Assembly: GCA_902778265.1 (NCBI GenBank)
Contig: CACYXI010000009.1
Location: 1 to 48,224, forward strand
DNA from: an uncultured Bacteroidales bacterium
Lineage (GTDB): Bacteria > Bacteroidota > Bacteroidia > Bacteroidales > Bacteroidaceae
Direction: 5' to 3'
DNA: 48,224 bases
Shown: positions 1 to 8,897 of the stretch, piece after piece
Position numbering within the stretch: position 1 is the first letter of the stretch
How the letters are laid out: each line of letters begins with the position of its first letter
Program-made: the position numbers and the translations under genes
The notes under the pieces: model-generated
Seen by the model: only the letters and a program-made list of their open reading frames with translations
What the model was told of the DNA's origin: nothing
Databases searched by the model: none

Positions 1-898
1 AGATTATTCCTTCCTTTTTGCTTTGTTTCCTTTCTTTCTTTTTATTTGCTTCATCAACTTGATTCTTCCTTACATCCTCAATCTTAGCAAGCAGTTTCTC
101 TAGCGCAGCTTTTCTGTCGTCTTCTATGTCACCTCTCGCCAGGAGTTTTTTCTGTCTGTATATCCAATCGTACAGTTGTCGGTCACCATTTTGCATAGGA
201 ACTTTTTTATTGTCGTCAAGGTATTTCGAATATCTGTTACACATTTCAAACCAGTTCCGTTGTCTGGCTCCTACATGAGATCCTGTCCCATTATCGGCAT
301 TCAGAATTTCATTTCTTTCTCCCTTATTAAGATTTTCCTCATGAAGTCTTGACACATGATTGATGACATTATCGTTCTTGTACTGTTTAGTACTCTGCAA
401 TAGCTGGTCAAAAGCGTGTATTTCTTGATCCGTAAGTCTGCTGTTGAAAAAGTCATCTTTTGTTTTCAGATACCATTTGGAAATATTCAATTCCTCCTTT
501 ATTTCCAACCGTGGATGACGCTCCATACGGTTGCAGAAGTCAATATACATCTTGCATGCCGCTTCAAAGTTTATTCTGCCTCCTCCATCGGTTTCTTTTC
601 TTATCAGGTTGGTATTTCTACCGAAGAAAGCTAACTTTGATAAGCTCTTCTTCCTGTTTGCGACATAGATCTGATACGTTTCACCATTATCGGTGAGCTT
701 TGAGAACGAAAGTTCCTGGTCTTGGTCCAGCTGTCCATTATCTGATTTCGATAAATTGCTGTTGTACCAAGTATAGAGACTTTTCTCCTTATAGTGACCA
801 AGTTCAGGCCTGCGTCCGTTCTCTCTCAAGAACTCTGCATACCTATGCCATGAATTACGCCATCTGGAACCCGTTGGTTTCTTAAGTGGATCTGTCAT
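1..898 (-). CDS. Helicase-associated-domain-like repeat protein, 3' end beyond window
   Basis: An open frame on the minus strand starts at ATG 898-896 and runs without a stop to the left edge (about 299 codons). The protein is basic and rich in W, Y and K. It has several loose repeats of the pattern W-x-x-x-x-x-x-Y-x-x-[FY] followed by L-Y-x-W and a charged helix, for example near residues 13-55 and 225-270, and ends in a Lys-rich stretch (ANKKKERKQSKKEG). The spacing resembles helicase-associated (HA) repeats, small three-helix DNA-binding units. The start overlaps the stop of the upstream gene as TAATG, implying translational coupling. The HA assignment is from pattern only. Whether a helicase or nuclease domain follows cannot be seen. 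Confidence 0.6.
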   Translation of the reverse strand, partial: MTDPLKKPTGSRWRNSWHRYAEFLRENGRRPELGHYKEKSLYTWYNSNLSKSDNGQLDQDQELSFSKLTDNGETYQIYVANRKKSLSKLAFFGRNTNLIRKETDGGGRINFEAACKMYIDFCNRMERHPRLEIKEELNISKWYLKTKDDFFNSRLTDQEIHAFDQLLQSTKQYKNDNVINHVSRLHEENLNKGERNEILNADNGTGSHVGARQRNWFEMCNRYSKYLDDNKKVPMQNGDRQLYDWIYRQKKLLARGDIEDDRKAALEKLLAKIEDVRKNQVDEANKKKERKQSKKEGII

Positions 899-1410
899 TA
901 TATGTCTGTTCTAGAAAATGTCAGAAGCTCGTAACCATTCTTATGGGAGCATTCCGTCATCTTATACACTACTTCACTTCCGTTTGGCAATGTAAAGAAT
1001 AATGAGCGAGAACGTTCACCAGTGATACGTTTGTCAAACAATACTTTGTAGTATGCATTTACATATTTCTCATTAATACGTGAGCAGATGTAGTCCTTCA
1101 CAATTTTGCCTTCACGCCAATCGTTGATAATACATGGCAACCACGAAAATCGTTTGACCTGAACATGTATCTCCTCGTCGTTCTCAATAATTCTTTTCAG
1201 CGCATTGTAATAAGTTCCATTCTTGTCATCAACTTCATGCTGGCTGTTGGTAGGGTAAAACAATATGTCGTGCACTGTCTTGGCGTCAAAGTAGTAATGG
1301 GGATGGATATATCCTATATAGAAGCCCTTAAGTGTCATTTCATAAGCCAATAGTCTTCTGTCCCGTTGGCTCATGCACTTTATCTTCTGCCAGACTTCTT
1401 CGTATGTCAT
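898..1410 (-). CDS. Hypothetical protein, 170 aa
   Basis: Not recognised. It is a soluble protein of mixed composition with no signal peptide or membrane segment. It is rich in Tyr and Lys/Arg, with a helical N-terminus and strands near the C-terminus. It lies just upstream of, and shares the TAATG stop/start with, the HA-repeat-like gene, so the two are probably one transcription unit and may act together. It follows the predicted terminator of the polysaccharide operon and so may belong to a separate unit. No promoter matching the Bacteroidetes consensus was found in the 70 bases upstream. Confidence 0.6.
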   Translation of the reverse strand: MTYEEVWQKIKCMSQRDRRLLAYEMTLKGFYIGYIHPHYYFDAKTVHDILFYPTNSQHEVDDKNGTYYNALKRIIENDEEIHVQVKRFSWLPCIINDWREGKIVKDYICSRINEKYVNAYYKVLFDKRITGERSRSLFFTLPNGSEVVYKMTECSHKNGYELLTFSRTDI

Positions 1411-1484
1411 ATATGAACTACTTCAACTGTAAGAGAGAATTCTAACTCTGTTAGTATCGAATTAGTGCTCCTTGAAAACACAGA

Positions 1485-1525
1485 ACGTCAACAAAGAGGT
1501 GTTGAACACACATCCCTGTTGACGT
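1485..1525 (-). terminator. Stem-loop after fcl, possible operon terminator
   Basis: A perfect 9-bp inverted repeat (ACGTCAACA at 1485-1493, TGTTGACGT at 1517-1525) encloses a second palindrome (GTGTTGAACAC, about 1498-1508), giving a branched stem 14 bases after the fcl stop. Only a weak T-rich run (TGTGTTTTC) follows on the minus strand. It is well placed to end the long polysaccharide transcript. Whether it terminates is inference. Confidence 0.45.
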
Positions 1526-1539
1526 CCAATTTTAAAAGA

Positions 1540-2745
1540 TTACTTCAGCGTGCTCTGATACCACTCATAGAGTTTCTTTACACCGTCTTCAATCTCGACC
1601 TTATGGTGCCAGCCGAGGCTATGCAGTTTGCTCACGTCGATAAGCTTACGCGGTGTGCCGTTGGGCTTGGTGGTATCCCAAACGATTTCACCTTCGAAGC
1701 CGACGGTATCCTTTACGAGATTGGCCAACGCTTTTATGGTCAGTTCTTTGCCTGTACCAACGTTGATATGGCAATTACGGATCTCACCAAGAGATGGGAT
1801 GGCACCGCCACGACCCTCTGAGTTGTTGCGGTTGACCTCACCGTCTGTCTTCACGCCGTAGAACACACTGGAATATTTCTCTATACCGATGATGTCACTG
1901 AAATCTACATTGAGTAGGACGTGAACTGATGCATCTGCCATATCCTCGCTCCAGAGGAATTCACGCAGCGGACTGCCATCGCCCCAAAGCGTTACCTTGT
2001 TGTTGTCAATGCCGTAGAAGTCAAGTGCCTTGAGAATGCGTTCCTTCGGACATTCACCGTTGACGTTGTCCTTACCGATGATCTCTGCGAGCTTAGCAGG
2101 CGGGTTGATGGGCCGTTTGTTCATGTCTGTACGGATGGCATCCCAGTTGTCATCATGGATGAGCTTTGCGAGATAGATTTTACGCATCATGGCCGGCATG
2201 ACGTGCGAGTTCTCCAAGTGGAAGTTATCATTGGGACCATAGAGGTTCGTTGGCATCACAGCAATATAGTTTGTACCATATTGCAGGTTGTAGCTCTCGC
2301 ACATCTTTAGTCCTGCAATCTTTGCGATGGCATACTCCTCGTTGGTGTATTCCAAAGGTGAAGTGAGCAGTGCATCTTCCTTCATCGGCTGCGGTGCGTT
2401 CTTCGGATAGATGCAAGTAGAGCCGAGGAAGAGCAGTTTCTTCACGTGATGCTTGTAGGCCTGTTCGATGACGTTGCACTGCATCTTCATATTCTGCATG
2501 ATGAAGTCGGCGCGGTACAGCGAGTTGGCCATGATACCACCCACGAAGGCAGCAGCTAATACAACTGCAACGGGCTGCTCCTGATCAAAGAAGTTCTTTA
2601 CAGCGAGCTGGTCAGTAAGGTCCAGTTCTTTATGCGTGCGGCCCACAAGATTGTTGTAGCCACGCTGCTTCAAGTTGTTCCAAATGGCTGATCCAACCAG
2701 TCCATGGTGACCGGCCACATAAATCTTAGAATCTTTCTCTAACAT
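1540..2745 (-). CDS. fcl: GDP-L-fucose synthase
   Basis: This enzyme epimerises and reduces GDP-4-keto-6-deoxymannose to GDP-L-fucose with NADPH in the cytosol. It is an extended SDR: the nucleotide-binding GHHGLVG lies at residues 12-18, catalytic Ser at 109 (GSTCIYP) and Y138-x3-K142 (YAIAK). At 401 residues it is longer than the ~320-residue E. coli enzyme. The extra length is mostly around residues 190-250 and 285-315, as I recall for Bacteroidetes forms. It begins one base after the gmd stop, so the two form a pair. GC content looks higher than in the glycosyltransferase genes. The product would feed the GT11 fucosyltransferase at 18.3-19.4 kb. Confidence 0.95.
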   Translation of the reverse strand: MLEKDSKIYVAGHHGLVGSAIWNNLKQRGYNNLVGRTHKELDLTDQLAVKNFFDQEQPVAVVLAAAFVGGIMANSLYRADFIMQNMKMQCNVIEQAYKHHVKKLLFLGSTCIYPKNAPQPMKEDALLTSPLEYTNEEYAIAKIAGLKMCESYNLQYGTNYIAVMPTNLYGPNDNFHLENSHVMPAMMRKIYLAKLIHDDNWDAIRTDMNKRPINPPAKLAEIIGKDNVNGECPKERILKALDFYGIDNNKVTLWGDGSPLREFLWSEDMADASVHVLLNVDFSDIIGIEKYSSVFYGVKTDGEVNRNNSEGRGGAIPSLGEIRNCHINVGTGKELTIKALANLVKDTVGFEGEIVWDTTKPNGTPRKLIDVSKLHSLGWHHKVEIEDGVKKLYEWYQSTLK

Positions 2746-2746
2746 T

Positions 2747-3844
2747 TTACTTTACAATTCCTTTCTCCAGATATTCTTCCAGGTTCACACGCACTTTAGC
2801 TGCCGCGTCATCCGCTGCAACTTTCTTCATATCGCTGTCAACCATGATCTTGACGAGTTCCTCAAATGAGGTCTTTGACGGGTTCCAGCCTAGTTCTGCC
2901 TTGGCCTTCGTCGGGTCACCCCAGAGGTTAACGACATCGGTGGGACGGTAGAAGTCAGGAGATACCTCTACAAGTACCTTGCCTGTAGCCTTGTCGATGC
3001 CCTTCTCGTCAGCTCCCTCACCTTGCCATTCCAATTCAATACCGACATGATGGAAAGCAAGAGTAGCGAACTCACGGACTGTATGCTGCACACCCGTTGC
3101 AATAACGAAATCTTCAGGCTTCTTGTTCTGCAATATGAGCCACATGCACTCCACATAGTCCTTGGCATAGCCCCAGTCACGACGGCTGGAGAGATTACCG
3201 AGGTAGAGCTTTTCCTGTTTGCCCTGCTTGATGCGAGCGGCTGCCAAGGTGATCTTGCGTGTGACAAAGGTTTCACCACGACGCTCACTCTCATGGTTGA
3301 AGAGAATACCATTGCATGCGAACATGTTGTAAGCGTCACGGTACTCCTTTACAATCCAGAAGCCATACTGCTTAGCCACAGCGTAAGGAGAATAGGGATG
3401 GAACGGCGTATTCTCATTCTGCGGAACCTCTTCCACCTTACCATAGAGCTCCGATGTGGAGGCCTGATAGATGCGGCATGTGTCAGTAAGACCACAGATG
3501 CGCACTGCCTCCAAGATACGCAACACACCCACGGCATCAACATCAGCCGTGTATTCCGGTGAGTCAAAACTCACCTGCACATGGCTCTGTGCAGCAAGGT
3601 TGTAAATCTCCGTTGGCTTCAACTTATCAACGATGCCTACGATTGACATGGAGTCTCCGAGGTCGGCATAATGCAAGTGGAAGCCTTCTTGACCTTCAAG
3701 ATGTGCTATACGTGGTCTGAAGTCCACCGAAGATCGACGGATAATACCATGCACATCATAACCCTTACTCAGCAGCAGCTCTGCCAAATAACTACCGTCT
3801 TGTCCTGTAATGCCCGTAATCAGGGCGACTTTTCTATTTTCCAT
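2747..3844 (-). CDS. gmd: GDP-mannose 4,6-dehydratase
   Basis: It converts GDP-D-mannose to GDP-4-keto-6-deoxy-D-mannose, the first step toward GDP-L-fucose. The 365 residues match the usual family length. Visible motifs are GITGQDG at 11-17 (NADP binding), RRSS at 36-39, STSELYG at 129-135, Y154-x3-K158, and [17 protein letters not shown], the nucleotide-sugar-binding signature. It lies directly upstream of fcl with a one-base gap. Upstream, an 80-150-bp stretch with a degenerate palindromic repeat separates it from the nucleotidyltransferase gene, so a secondary promoter is possible, but none matching consensus was found. Confidence 0.97.
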   Translation of the reverse strand: MENRKVALITGITGQDGSYLAELLLSKGYDVHGIIRRSSVDFRPRIAHLEGQEGFHLHYADLGDSMSIVGIVDKLKPTEIYNLAAQSHVQVSFDSPEYTADVDAVGVLRILEAVRICGLTDTCRIYQASTSELYGKVEEVPQNENTPFHPYSPYAVAKQYGFWIVKEYRDAYNMFACNGILFNHESERRGETFVTRKITLAAARIKQGKQEKLYLGNLSSRRDWGYAKDYVECMWLILQNKKPEDFVIATGVQHTVREFATLAFHHVGIELEWQGEGADEKGIDKATGKVLVEVSPDFYRPTDVVNLWGDPTKAKAELGWNPSKTSFEELVKIMVDSDMKKVAADDAAAKVRVNLEEYLEKGIVK

Positions 3845-3924
3845 TGAATCTAAAATTATATTTTCTCGCTAATTATGTTATATTATATTTTTTGCCAAGT
3901 CAGCCTATAACAAGTCCGATAGGC

Positions 3925-3992
3925 ACTCCCTCCTTACAAGGTTTCTGTCCCCCCGATAACGGAGGAACCGAAGGGGGTAGTTGGGGTGGATC
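3925..3992. repeat. Degenerate intergenic palindromic repeat (copy 1)
   Basis: It contains ACTCCCTCCTTACAAG, then a C6/G5 inverted segment (CCCCCCGATAACGG through AAGGGGG), and ends in TTGGGGTGGATC directly beside the stop codon of the gene at 3994. It shares the ACTCCCTCC core and GGGGTGGATC end with copies at 5165-5227 and 6000-6063. It resembles the small dispersed palindromes common in Bacteroidetes. Confidence 0.7.
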
Positions 3993-3993
3993 T

Positions 3994-5142
3994 TTAGTTA
4001 TGCTTGTATCTCCACCACGCATGCCAAAATCGGAATATAGGCTCACTTAATGCCTCAGAGAGGAAATAACTCAATAATCGGCAATCACGCTGTAGGCGTT
4101 GGAGATTCTTACCAAATGCTGTATTGCTAAAATGGTAACGCTTATCACTCTTGCCAAAGTTTCCACCTTGAAGTATTTCGTTGACAACAAATCTGCCACG
4201 CTTCTCATCTGGTTCAACTATTAACCATTCTGATGGCATTCCAAACAGATTAACGAGTATCCACATTATCGCTCTTGTAATGTGGTAAAGTCCAACTTTG
4301 TTTAATAGTCTCGCATAATCTTTACGCAAGCTTTTGGTCTCCCTCTCTTCGGGAGAGGGATGGGGAGAGGCGTTAAGTTGATAGTAGTAATCAATAATCT
4401 GCCTTAGTCCAATTCCCTCATGGAACAGATGATTATATATGTGGCTAAGTTGAAATACTATGTTGAACTTAGGTGTAGGAACGGCGATTTCCGTGTCTCC
4501 GAACTTCACCTTATTATTAAATTGCTCGTCAGCGTGTTTAATAAAATAGTCTTGCAAATGTTTGTTATGCCAATAAGAGAATAGAAACTGAGGGCGGTAA
4601 TGTGCTTCAACAGGTGTGCCGTTAATATCGGGAATATCTATATGGTGATAAGACGCTTTGGAGTTTGGCTGTACATTCTTTGCCATCTTGATAATCTTTC
4701 GTATATTGCCATCAGTATTCACTGTGTCCTTAAATCGCACCCAAACGTCAATGTCACCGGATGTTCGAGAGTCATAATTTGGATACATCAAAGCATTGCC
4801 TTGACCTTTAAGTAAGCAGCACTGTAGTCCTTTACTTTCAAGTTTAAGGAATTCATCAATGACATCATTATTGACCTTTTGATTTCGACGGGCAATCTTA
4901 ACGACTTCGCCCATCCAGTCCATAATCAAGTCGGTGAAGGAATCCTTACTTTTTGCATCTTTCTCTATGAGTACATCGCCACCAATATTCTTCAATGCCG
5001 AGCCAATGAATCCAGTAATAGCTTGTTTCTTCGCTATCTGAAACATCTCTCGCCACTCATTCAGATGCATCTTCGGACAATTCTCCTCTGTCCCTAATGC
5101 AAATCTCAGTAGCCTAAAGAACAACTCGTCTCTCGCTTCCAT
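3994..5142 (-). CDS. Nucleotidyltransferase-fold protein (NTP_transf_5-like)
   Basis: The 382-residue protein has the motif LLKGQGNALMYPNYDSRTSGDIDVWV near residues 110-137; the G-D-I-D acidic pair is the metal-binding element of a minimal nucleotidyltransferase fold. This matches the uncharacterised nucleotidyltransferase family often found in Bacteroidetes capsule loci, whose substrate is unknown. Residues ~257-269 (NASPHPSPEERET) are encoded by a palindromic repeat inserted in frame and probably form a surface loop. The stop codon touches a second repeat. The function in glycan assembly, possibly transfer of a nucleotidyl or phospho group, is inference from context. Confidence 0.75.
   Translation of the reverse strand: MEARDELFFRLLRFALGTEENCPKMHLNEWREMFQIAKKQAITGFIGSALKNIGGDVLIEKDAKSKDSFTDLIMDWMGEVVKIARRNQKVNNDVIDEFLKLESKGLQCCLLKGQGNALMYPNYDSRTSGDIDVWVRFKDTVNTDGNIRKIIKMAKNVQPNSKASYHHIDIPDINGTPVEAHYRPQFLFSYWHNKHLQDYFIKHADEQFNNKVKFGDTEIAVPTPKFNIVFQLSHIYNHLFHEGIGLRQIIDYYYQLNASPHPSPEERETKSLRKDYARLLNKVGLYHITRAIMWILVNLFGMPSEWLIVEPDEKRGRFVVNEILQGGNFGKSDKRYHFSNTAFGKNLQRLQRDCRLLSYFLSEALSEPIFRFWHAWWRYKHN
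4336..4371. repeat. Palindromic repeat inserted in frame within a coding region
   Basis: CCCTCTC (4341-4347) pairs with GAGAGGG (4353-4359) around a TTCGG loop, followed by ATGGGGAGAGG. It is similar in plan to the intergenic repeats on either side (CCCTCC stem, then a G-rich tail), but here it is translated inside the 3994-5142 gene as NASPHPSPEERE without breaking the frame. Confidence 0.65.
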
Positions 5143-5164
5143 TACTTTCTCACAGTGTATTTTT

Positions 5165-5227
5165 GTCTCTCGCTAAGCCGCCAAGTTTGCTAAGGCTCCC
5201 TCCTTACAAGGAGGGTTGGGGTGGATC
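5165..5227. repeat. Intergenic palindromic repeat (copy 2)
   Basis: It begins with CTCTCGCTAAGCCGCCAAG, then the hairpin CCCTCC-TTACAA-GGAGGG at 5199-5216, and ends in TTGGGGTGGATC directly beside the TAA (5228-5230) of the GT26 gene. The CTCTCGC-AAGCCGC-AAG segment is shared with copy 3. The hairpin immediately after a stop codon could act as an attenuator or protect RNA 3' ends. Confidence 0.75.
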
Positions 5228-5947
5228 TTAAAACTTCTCGTCGAGCATATGCCAAAGGAAAACGGTGTTACCTATGATATACCGCCTCCACATACGCCGT
5301 GGTTCCTTTATCAAGCGGTACAGCCACTCAAGTCCATGCTCCTGCCACCATTGTGGCGCACGCTTTGTATTACCAGCAAAGAAGTCGAATACAGCGCCGA
5401 TGGTACCGACATGACAATGAATGTGCAAATCATTCCAATGAGAGTAAGTCCACTTCTCCTGTTTCGGTGCAGTCATACCAATCCAAAGCAAGTCAGGATT
5501 TGCTGTATTGATTGCATTAATTATATCCTTGTTGTCTTCATCATTAAATTCAGGCTTATAAGGTGGAGAATAAGTTACGACCTTCAAGTTAGGATAAACC
5601 ATTGCTGCTTGCTGGACAATCTTTGCCAATGTTTTATCTGAGCTTCCCATGAACATAGCCGTTCCGCCCTTGCTGTTTAGCTTATTCATTTCAAACTCAA
5701 ACAAGTCGGCACCTGCAATGCGCTCTTTAGGTTGGGACTTAGCATGAAGCCACTTGCAAGCCTTGACAACACTCATACCGTCAGGGATAAGATAATCACC
5801 TTTCGTCAAAGCATCGGCAAACAGTTCGTCATTCCTCGCCACATTATAAGAATGTGCATTGATTGTGTTGATGAGTACTTTCCCTTCCGGTATCTTCGCA
5901 AGTTCATCCTTGCTTCCCACCAACGTAATAGTCTTTAATCGTATCAT
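5228..5947 (-). CDS. WecG/TagA/CpsF-family glycosyltransferase (GT26)
   Basis: It is a 239-residue cytosolic or membrane-peripheral transferase that would add a sugar from a UDP-sugar to a lipid-linked acceptor. Family motifs are LINTINAHSYNVA near residue 26, YLIPDGMSVVKACKWL near 52-67, AGADLFE near 78 and LLWIGMTAPKQEKW near 154-167, the conserved PKQE region. Length is normal for the family. In other loci such enzymes (WecG, TagA) add the second residue, often an N-acetylated mannosamine. The actual sugar here is unknown. The stop codon abuts a palindromic repeat. Confidence 0.9.
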   Translation of the reverse strand: MIRLKTITLVGSKDELAKIPEGKVLINTINAHSYNVARNDELFADALTKGDYLIPDGMSVVKACKWLHAKSQPKERIAGADLFEFEMNKLNSKGGTAMFMGSSDKTLAKIVQQAAMVYPNLKVVTYSPPYKPEFNDEDNKDIINAINTANPDLLWIGMTAPKQEKWTYSHWNDLHIHCHVGTIGAVFDFFAGNTKRAPQWWQEHGLEWLYRLIKEPRRMWRRYIIGNTVFLWHMLDEKF

Positions 5948-5999
5948 TGCTTTTTATTTATTATCTTGCAGATTATATTTTTGCTAAACGCTCTTTGTT

Positions 6000-6063
6000 A
6001 TCTCTCGCAAAGCCGCTAAGAACGCAAAGAACTCCCTCCTTTAAAGGAGGGCAGGGGTGGATC
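6000..6063. repeat. Intergenic palindromic repeat (copy 3), encoding a C-terminus
   Basis: It has ATCTCTCGCAAAGCCGCTAAG, then hairpin CCCTCCT-TTAA-AGGAGGG at 6034-6051, then CAGGGGTGGATCC. The preceding gene reads into it: its last seven codons (GSTPALL) and its TAA stop (6041-6043) come from this repeat. Thus the repeat inserted into or replaced the original 3' end of that gene. Confidence 0.75.
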
Positions 6064-7042
6064 CGAATATCTTATTGTAGAAGCTGTGAGGATTCTTGGC
6101 TGCCTCGTCTGCCTCGTCTGCCTTACGGTAATTGAGCTTATGGAGGAAGACATGTGCCTTTACATCATTCCACCAATCTTCGTTATAGTCTTTGGCGAGG
6201 ACACTGCCAAGCATGATGCTGTGGTAGCTGTTCTCTCGTGGCATGCTTTCAGCTATGGACGGCACTGCATTGAGACACATACTGATAAATAGGTGCATGA
6301 TGTAATAATCTACCGTGCAATTATAATCCTTCCAATAAGCAAGTAGCATGTCAAGGACTGTTGAGACAACAAAATCGTTAGGATGTGCAGCAATAAACCA
6401 GTTGGATAATCCTACAGGCTCCTTCTTGCCCCGTTGGAAATATCTGAATATGGTAAACTCACTTTGCTCTATCTTATGCAACCTATTTAAAAGCTTCTCA
6501 TTCTCAAAACCAGTGAAGAGAACAGATGCATCCAGCCATACACCTCCGTACTTTTTCAGTACAGCCAACCGTAATAAGTCCGTGAACAAAGCTCGTGGAA
6601 TTCTTCCCTTACGAAACTTCTTCTCTATGTATTCCGGCACTTCCACCCACTGATGATAGTTCTCCAACGTCAGTACCCGATGCTCATAATCTTGCAAAGC
6701 CTTCTTCTGCGATTCAACACATTTCTTCACCATATATGGAGCATCCTCCATTCCTTGTAACCAGCATGTCCAAACAATCTTAGGCACAGTTCCGAAAGAA
6801 ACATCAGTCGTTGTTCTATGCGAAAGTGCTTCGTCCAATATATATCCATATTGTTTTACAAGCATTTTCTCAATAGACTTAATTATTTCGGAATAAGCAA
6901 ATTTCAATGACTTCCGACTTAACAAGCAATTCCATATCGCTTTTACGAAGGTACCTAAAAGGTACATACGGAGATAAGCGACAATCAATCTCCATCCGCC
7001 AAATTCTTTGAAACGTCTAAAAGATTTAATCAGTTCCGTCAC
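6041..7042 (-). CDS. Capsular polysaccharide synthesis glycosyltransferase (Caps_synth / GT32-like)
   Basis: The 333-residue protein carries PKIVWTCWLQGMEDAP near residue 87 and ALFTDLLRLAVLKKYGGVWLDAS near 150-173. The second contains the D-L-x-R...GG-x-W-x-D-x element that binds the metal and nucleotide sugar in OCH1/Caps_synth-type transferases. The amphipathic N-terminus (residues 1-45) may hold it at the inner membrane. The C-terminal residues GSTPALL and the stop are supplied by a dispersed palindromic repeat, so the native terminus has been altered. Donor and acceptor are not predictable. Confidence 0.85.
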   Translation of the reverse strand: MTELIKSFRRFKEFGGWRLIVAYLRMYLLGTFVKAIWNCLLSRKSLKFAYSEIIKSIEKMLVKQYGYILDEALSHRTTTDVSFGTVPKIVWTCWLQGMEDAPYMVKKCVESQKKALQDYEHRVLTLENYHQWVEVPEYIEKKFRKGRIPRALFTDLLRLAVLKKYGGVWLDASVLFTGFENEKLLNRLHKIEQSEFTIFRYFQRGKKEPVGLSNWFIAAHPNDFVVSTVLDMLLAYWKDYNCTVDYYIMHLFISMCLNAVPSIAESMPRENSYHSIMLGSVLAKDYNEDWWNDVKAHVFLHKLNYRKADEADEAAKNPHSFYNKIFGSTPALL

Positions 7043-7058
7043 AAGAAGCGACTTTGCA

Positions 7059-7775
7059 TTAGTACTTTATCTTACTTCTGTCTACGGTAATACCCCTAGC
7101 CTCACACTTGCCAAGGAACTTTTTCAAGTCTGGACGATGATGACGGTGAAGAAGCGGATAATAAAGAAAGTCTGGTAGCAGTCCTTTTATAACATGGACG
7201 GACTTAACGCAGAACTTCTTGAATGAGCTCATATTGAAGTCTGCATACTTAACCGGAGTACGCCAATCACCATACTGGAAGGTAAGATATTCATCGTAGT
7301 CTTTAGGAATGTACACCTTGATGCCTTTGAAGTCCCATTCTTGGTCATTTTCAAGATGTTTGCTTAATGTGAAGGCACCACCTTCAAAGTAAACGTCAGG
7401 AGAAATCTTGTCAGAGATATAGAAATCAATATATTCTCCGTTGCGCATGATAGAATAAAGCCCCAATCTTTCATATCTAATGAGATTAAAGCCATTATCC
7501 TTCAAATCCCATAATGCAGATTTAAATTCGTCTTCTTCAGCATCAAGAAGGCAAAGATCAATATCCTCATCCCATTCGATGAAGTCGTGGTCTCTTACAA
7601 TACCCAGCATACTTCCGAATGCAGGTCTTACTTTAAGATGATGTTGTTCCAAAACCTTAGCCACAACTTTTAAGTTCTGAAAAGCAACCTCTCGATTGAT
7701 TTGCTTGATTCCGAGGTACAATGTTACAGGCTTATAATAAAGTCTGCCCTTAGATGTATTTATGTAGTGTCTCAT
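7059..7775 (-). CDS. licD: LicD-family phosphotransferase
   Basis: LicD proteins transfer phosphocholine or a related alcohol phosphate from a CDP-alcohol to a glycan. This 238-residue protein has the family core PAFGSMLGIVRDHDFIEWDEDIDL at ~51-74: the GSMLGxxR loop and the D-E-D-I-D metal-binding acidic pair. It is cytosolic. It lies downstream of a GT4 gene and of licC-licB-licA, so CDP-choline from that module is the likeliest donor. A second LicD (16.3-17.0 kb) sits beside a TagD-type cytidylyltransferase, so the two LicD proteins probably use different CDP-alcohols. That division of labour is inference. Confidence 0.85.
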   Translation of the reverse strand: MRHYINTSKGRLYYKPVTLYLGIKQINREVAFQNLKVVAKVLEQHHLKVRPAFGSMLGIVRDHDFIEWDEDIDLCLLDAEEDEFKSALWDLKDNGFNLIRYERLGLYSIMRNGEYIDFYISDKISPDVYFEGGAFTLSKHLENDQEWDFKGIKVYIPKDYDEYLTFQYGDWRTPVKYADFNMSSFKKFCVKSVHVIKGLLPDFLYYPLLHRHHRPDLKKFLGKCEARGITVDRSKIKY

Positions 7776-7785
7776 AAATTGAATA

Positions 7786-8892
7786 TTATATCGCTTTTGT
7801 TAATTCTTCTTCAAGATTTTTCTCTACTACTGATTGAGTAAAGTTATTCTGAACTCTGTCAAACATTTCTTTTGATAACGAACTGTATATACCATTATCG
7901 ATTATGGAACTTATTATATTGACATATGAGTTTGAATCAAAATCGCTTGAAACAAGTTTGGGGTTCTTTACTATATCAGGCAGAAAATTGTTTGAACTAA
8001 CCACAGGTACTATACCAAAAGACATAGCCTCATTAAGAGCGTTGGAATGTCCTTCACGTGGTTCGTTTGAAGGGAATAAATAAAAATGTTGATCAGACAA
8101 TATCGTTTTCAATTGCTCATGCGGAAGAAATGTCAGTCTTGTTATCTTAGATTTAAACTTTGATATTGATATCCTATTATCTATTCTTTCTGCATACTCT
8201 CCATCTTTTGAGCCTACTATTGTCAGATGCATATTATTATACAGTTTACAAAGACTCTCAAAGACATCCAATGTCAAGTCTACGTTCTTCTCTTTACAGA
8301 TCCTTCCGAAATAGATTATATTCCAAGTGTCTTTAGGCTTCTCCGGGAATGTTGATGGAGCGAAACCATCCTCCGTGTAGTTTGGAAGGTAGAATGTCTT
8401 TGTTTTAGATACTTCTTTAATCAGACCAATATTCTCTTCTCCTTCAAGCATGACCAAATCACAAAGTCTCATACCTATCCTGAAAAGGAATCTATAGAAT
8501 TTTGATCCGGCTTCATAGAGTTTTTTCGCACCTCCTCCAGCTAAGTAAATAATAGTCTTGTAGCCAAGAACCTTCGAATCTAAAATTGCTAACAAATCGA
8601 AAGGCATCATAGAGCCACAATAGCACATATATAGAGATGCTCTTGTATTGTGCCTATGACATAATAGCTTAAAAAAATACACTATTGGATCTACTATAAA
8701 AGCCAACAAAAAAATTAGTCTGTTTTTTATAGGTGTAAGGTCGTCTGGTCTATGTCGACTATACAAAGGCACGTCGTAACCTAATTTCTTTAGCGTGTTC
8801 AACAATCTTCTAGCCGCATTTTGACCTCCGCCTGATGGCGGCAATTTAATGTCGCCAAAACTAGCAAAGAAGAATATCCTTTTCTTATTCAT
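7786..8892 (-). CDS. Glycosyltransferase family 4
   Basis: A GT-B fold enzyme of 368 residues. The N-terminal domain has a GGGQNAARRLL glycine-rich loop at ~21-31. The C-terminal domain has IIYFGRICKEKNVDLTLDVF near 192 and the E-x7-E motif EGHSNALNEAMSFGIVPVV near 280-298. It is a retaining transferase acting on the cytosolic face of the inner membrane. It sits between licC and licD with gaps of 5 and 10 bases, so it may add the sugar that is then decorated with phosphocholine. Sugar specificity is unknown. Confidence 0.88.
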   Translation of the reverse strand: MNKKRIFFFASFGDIKLPPSGGGQNAARRLLNTLKKLGYDVPLYSRHRPDDLTPIKNRLIFLLAFIVDPIVYFFKLLCHRHNTRASLYMCYCGSMMPFDLLAILDSKVLGYKTIIYLAGGGAKKLYEAGSKFYRFLFRIGMRLCDLVMLEGEENIGLIKEVSKTKTFYLPNYTEDGFAPSTFPEKPKDTWNIIYFGRICKEKNVDLTLDVFESLCKLYNNMHLTIVGSKDGEYAERIDNRISISKFKSKITRLTFLPHEQLKTILSDQHFYLFPSNEPREGHSNALNEAMSFGIVPVVSSNNFLPDIVKNPKLVSSDFDSNSYVNIISSIIDNGIYSSLSKEMFDRVQNNFTQSVVEKNLEEELTKAI

Positions 8893-8897
8893 TGTTC

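Noticed and set aside
3948-3953. C6 run as another phase-variable tract
   Set aside because: It is intergenic, inside a palindromic repeat, and affects no reading frame.
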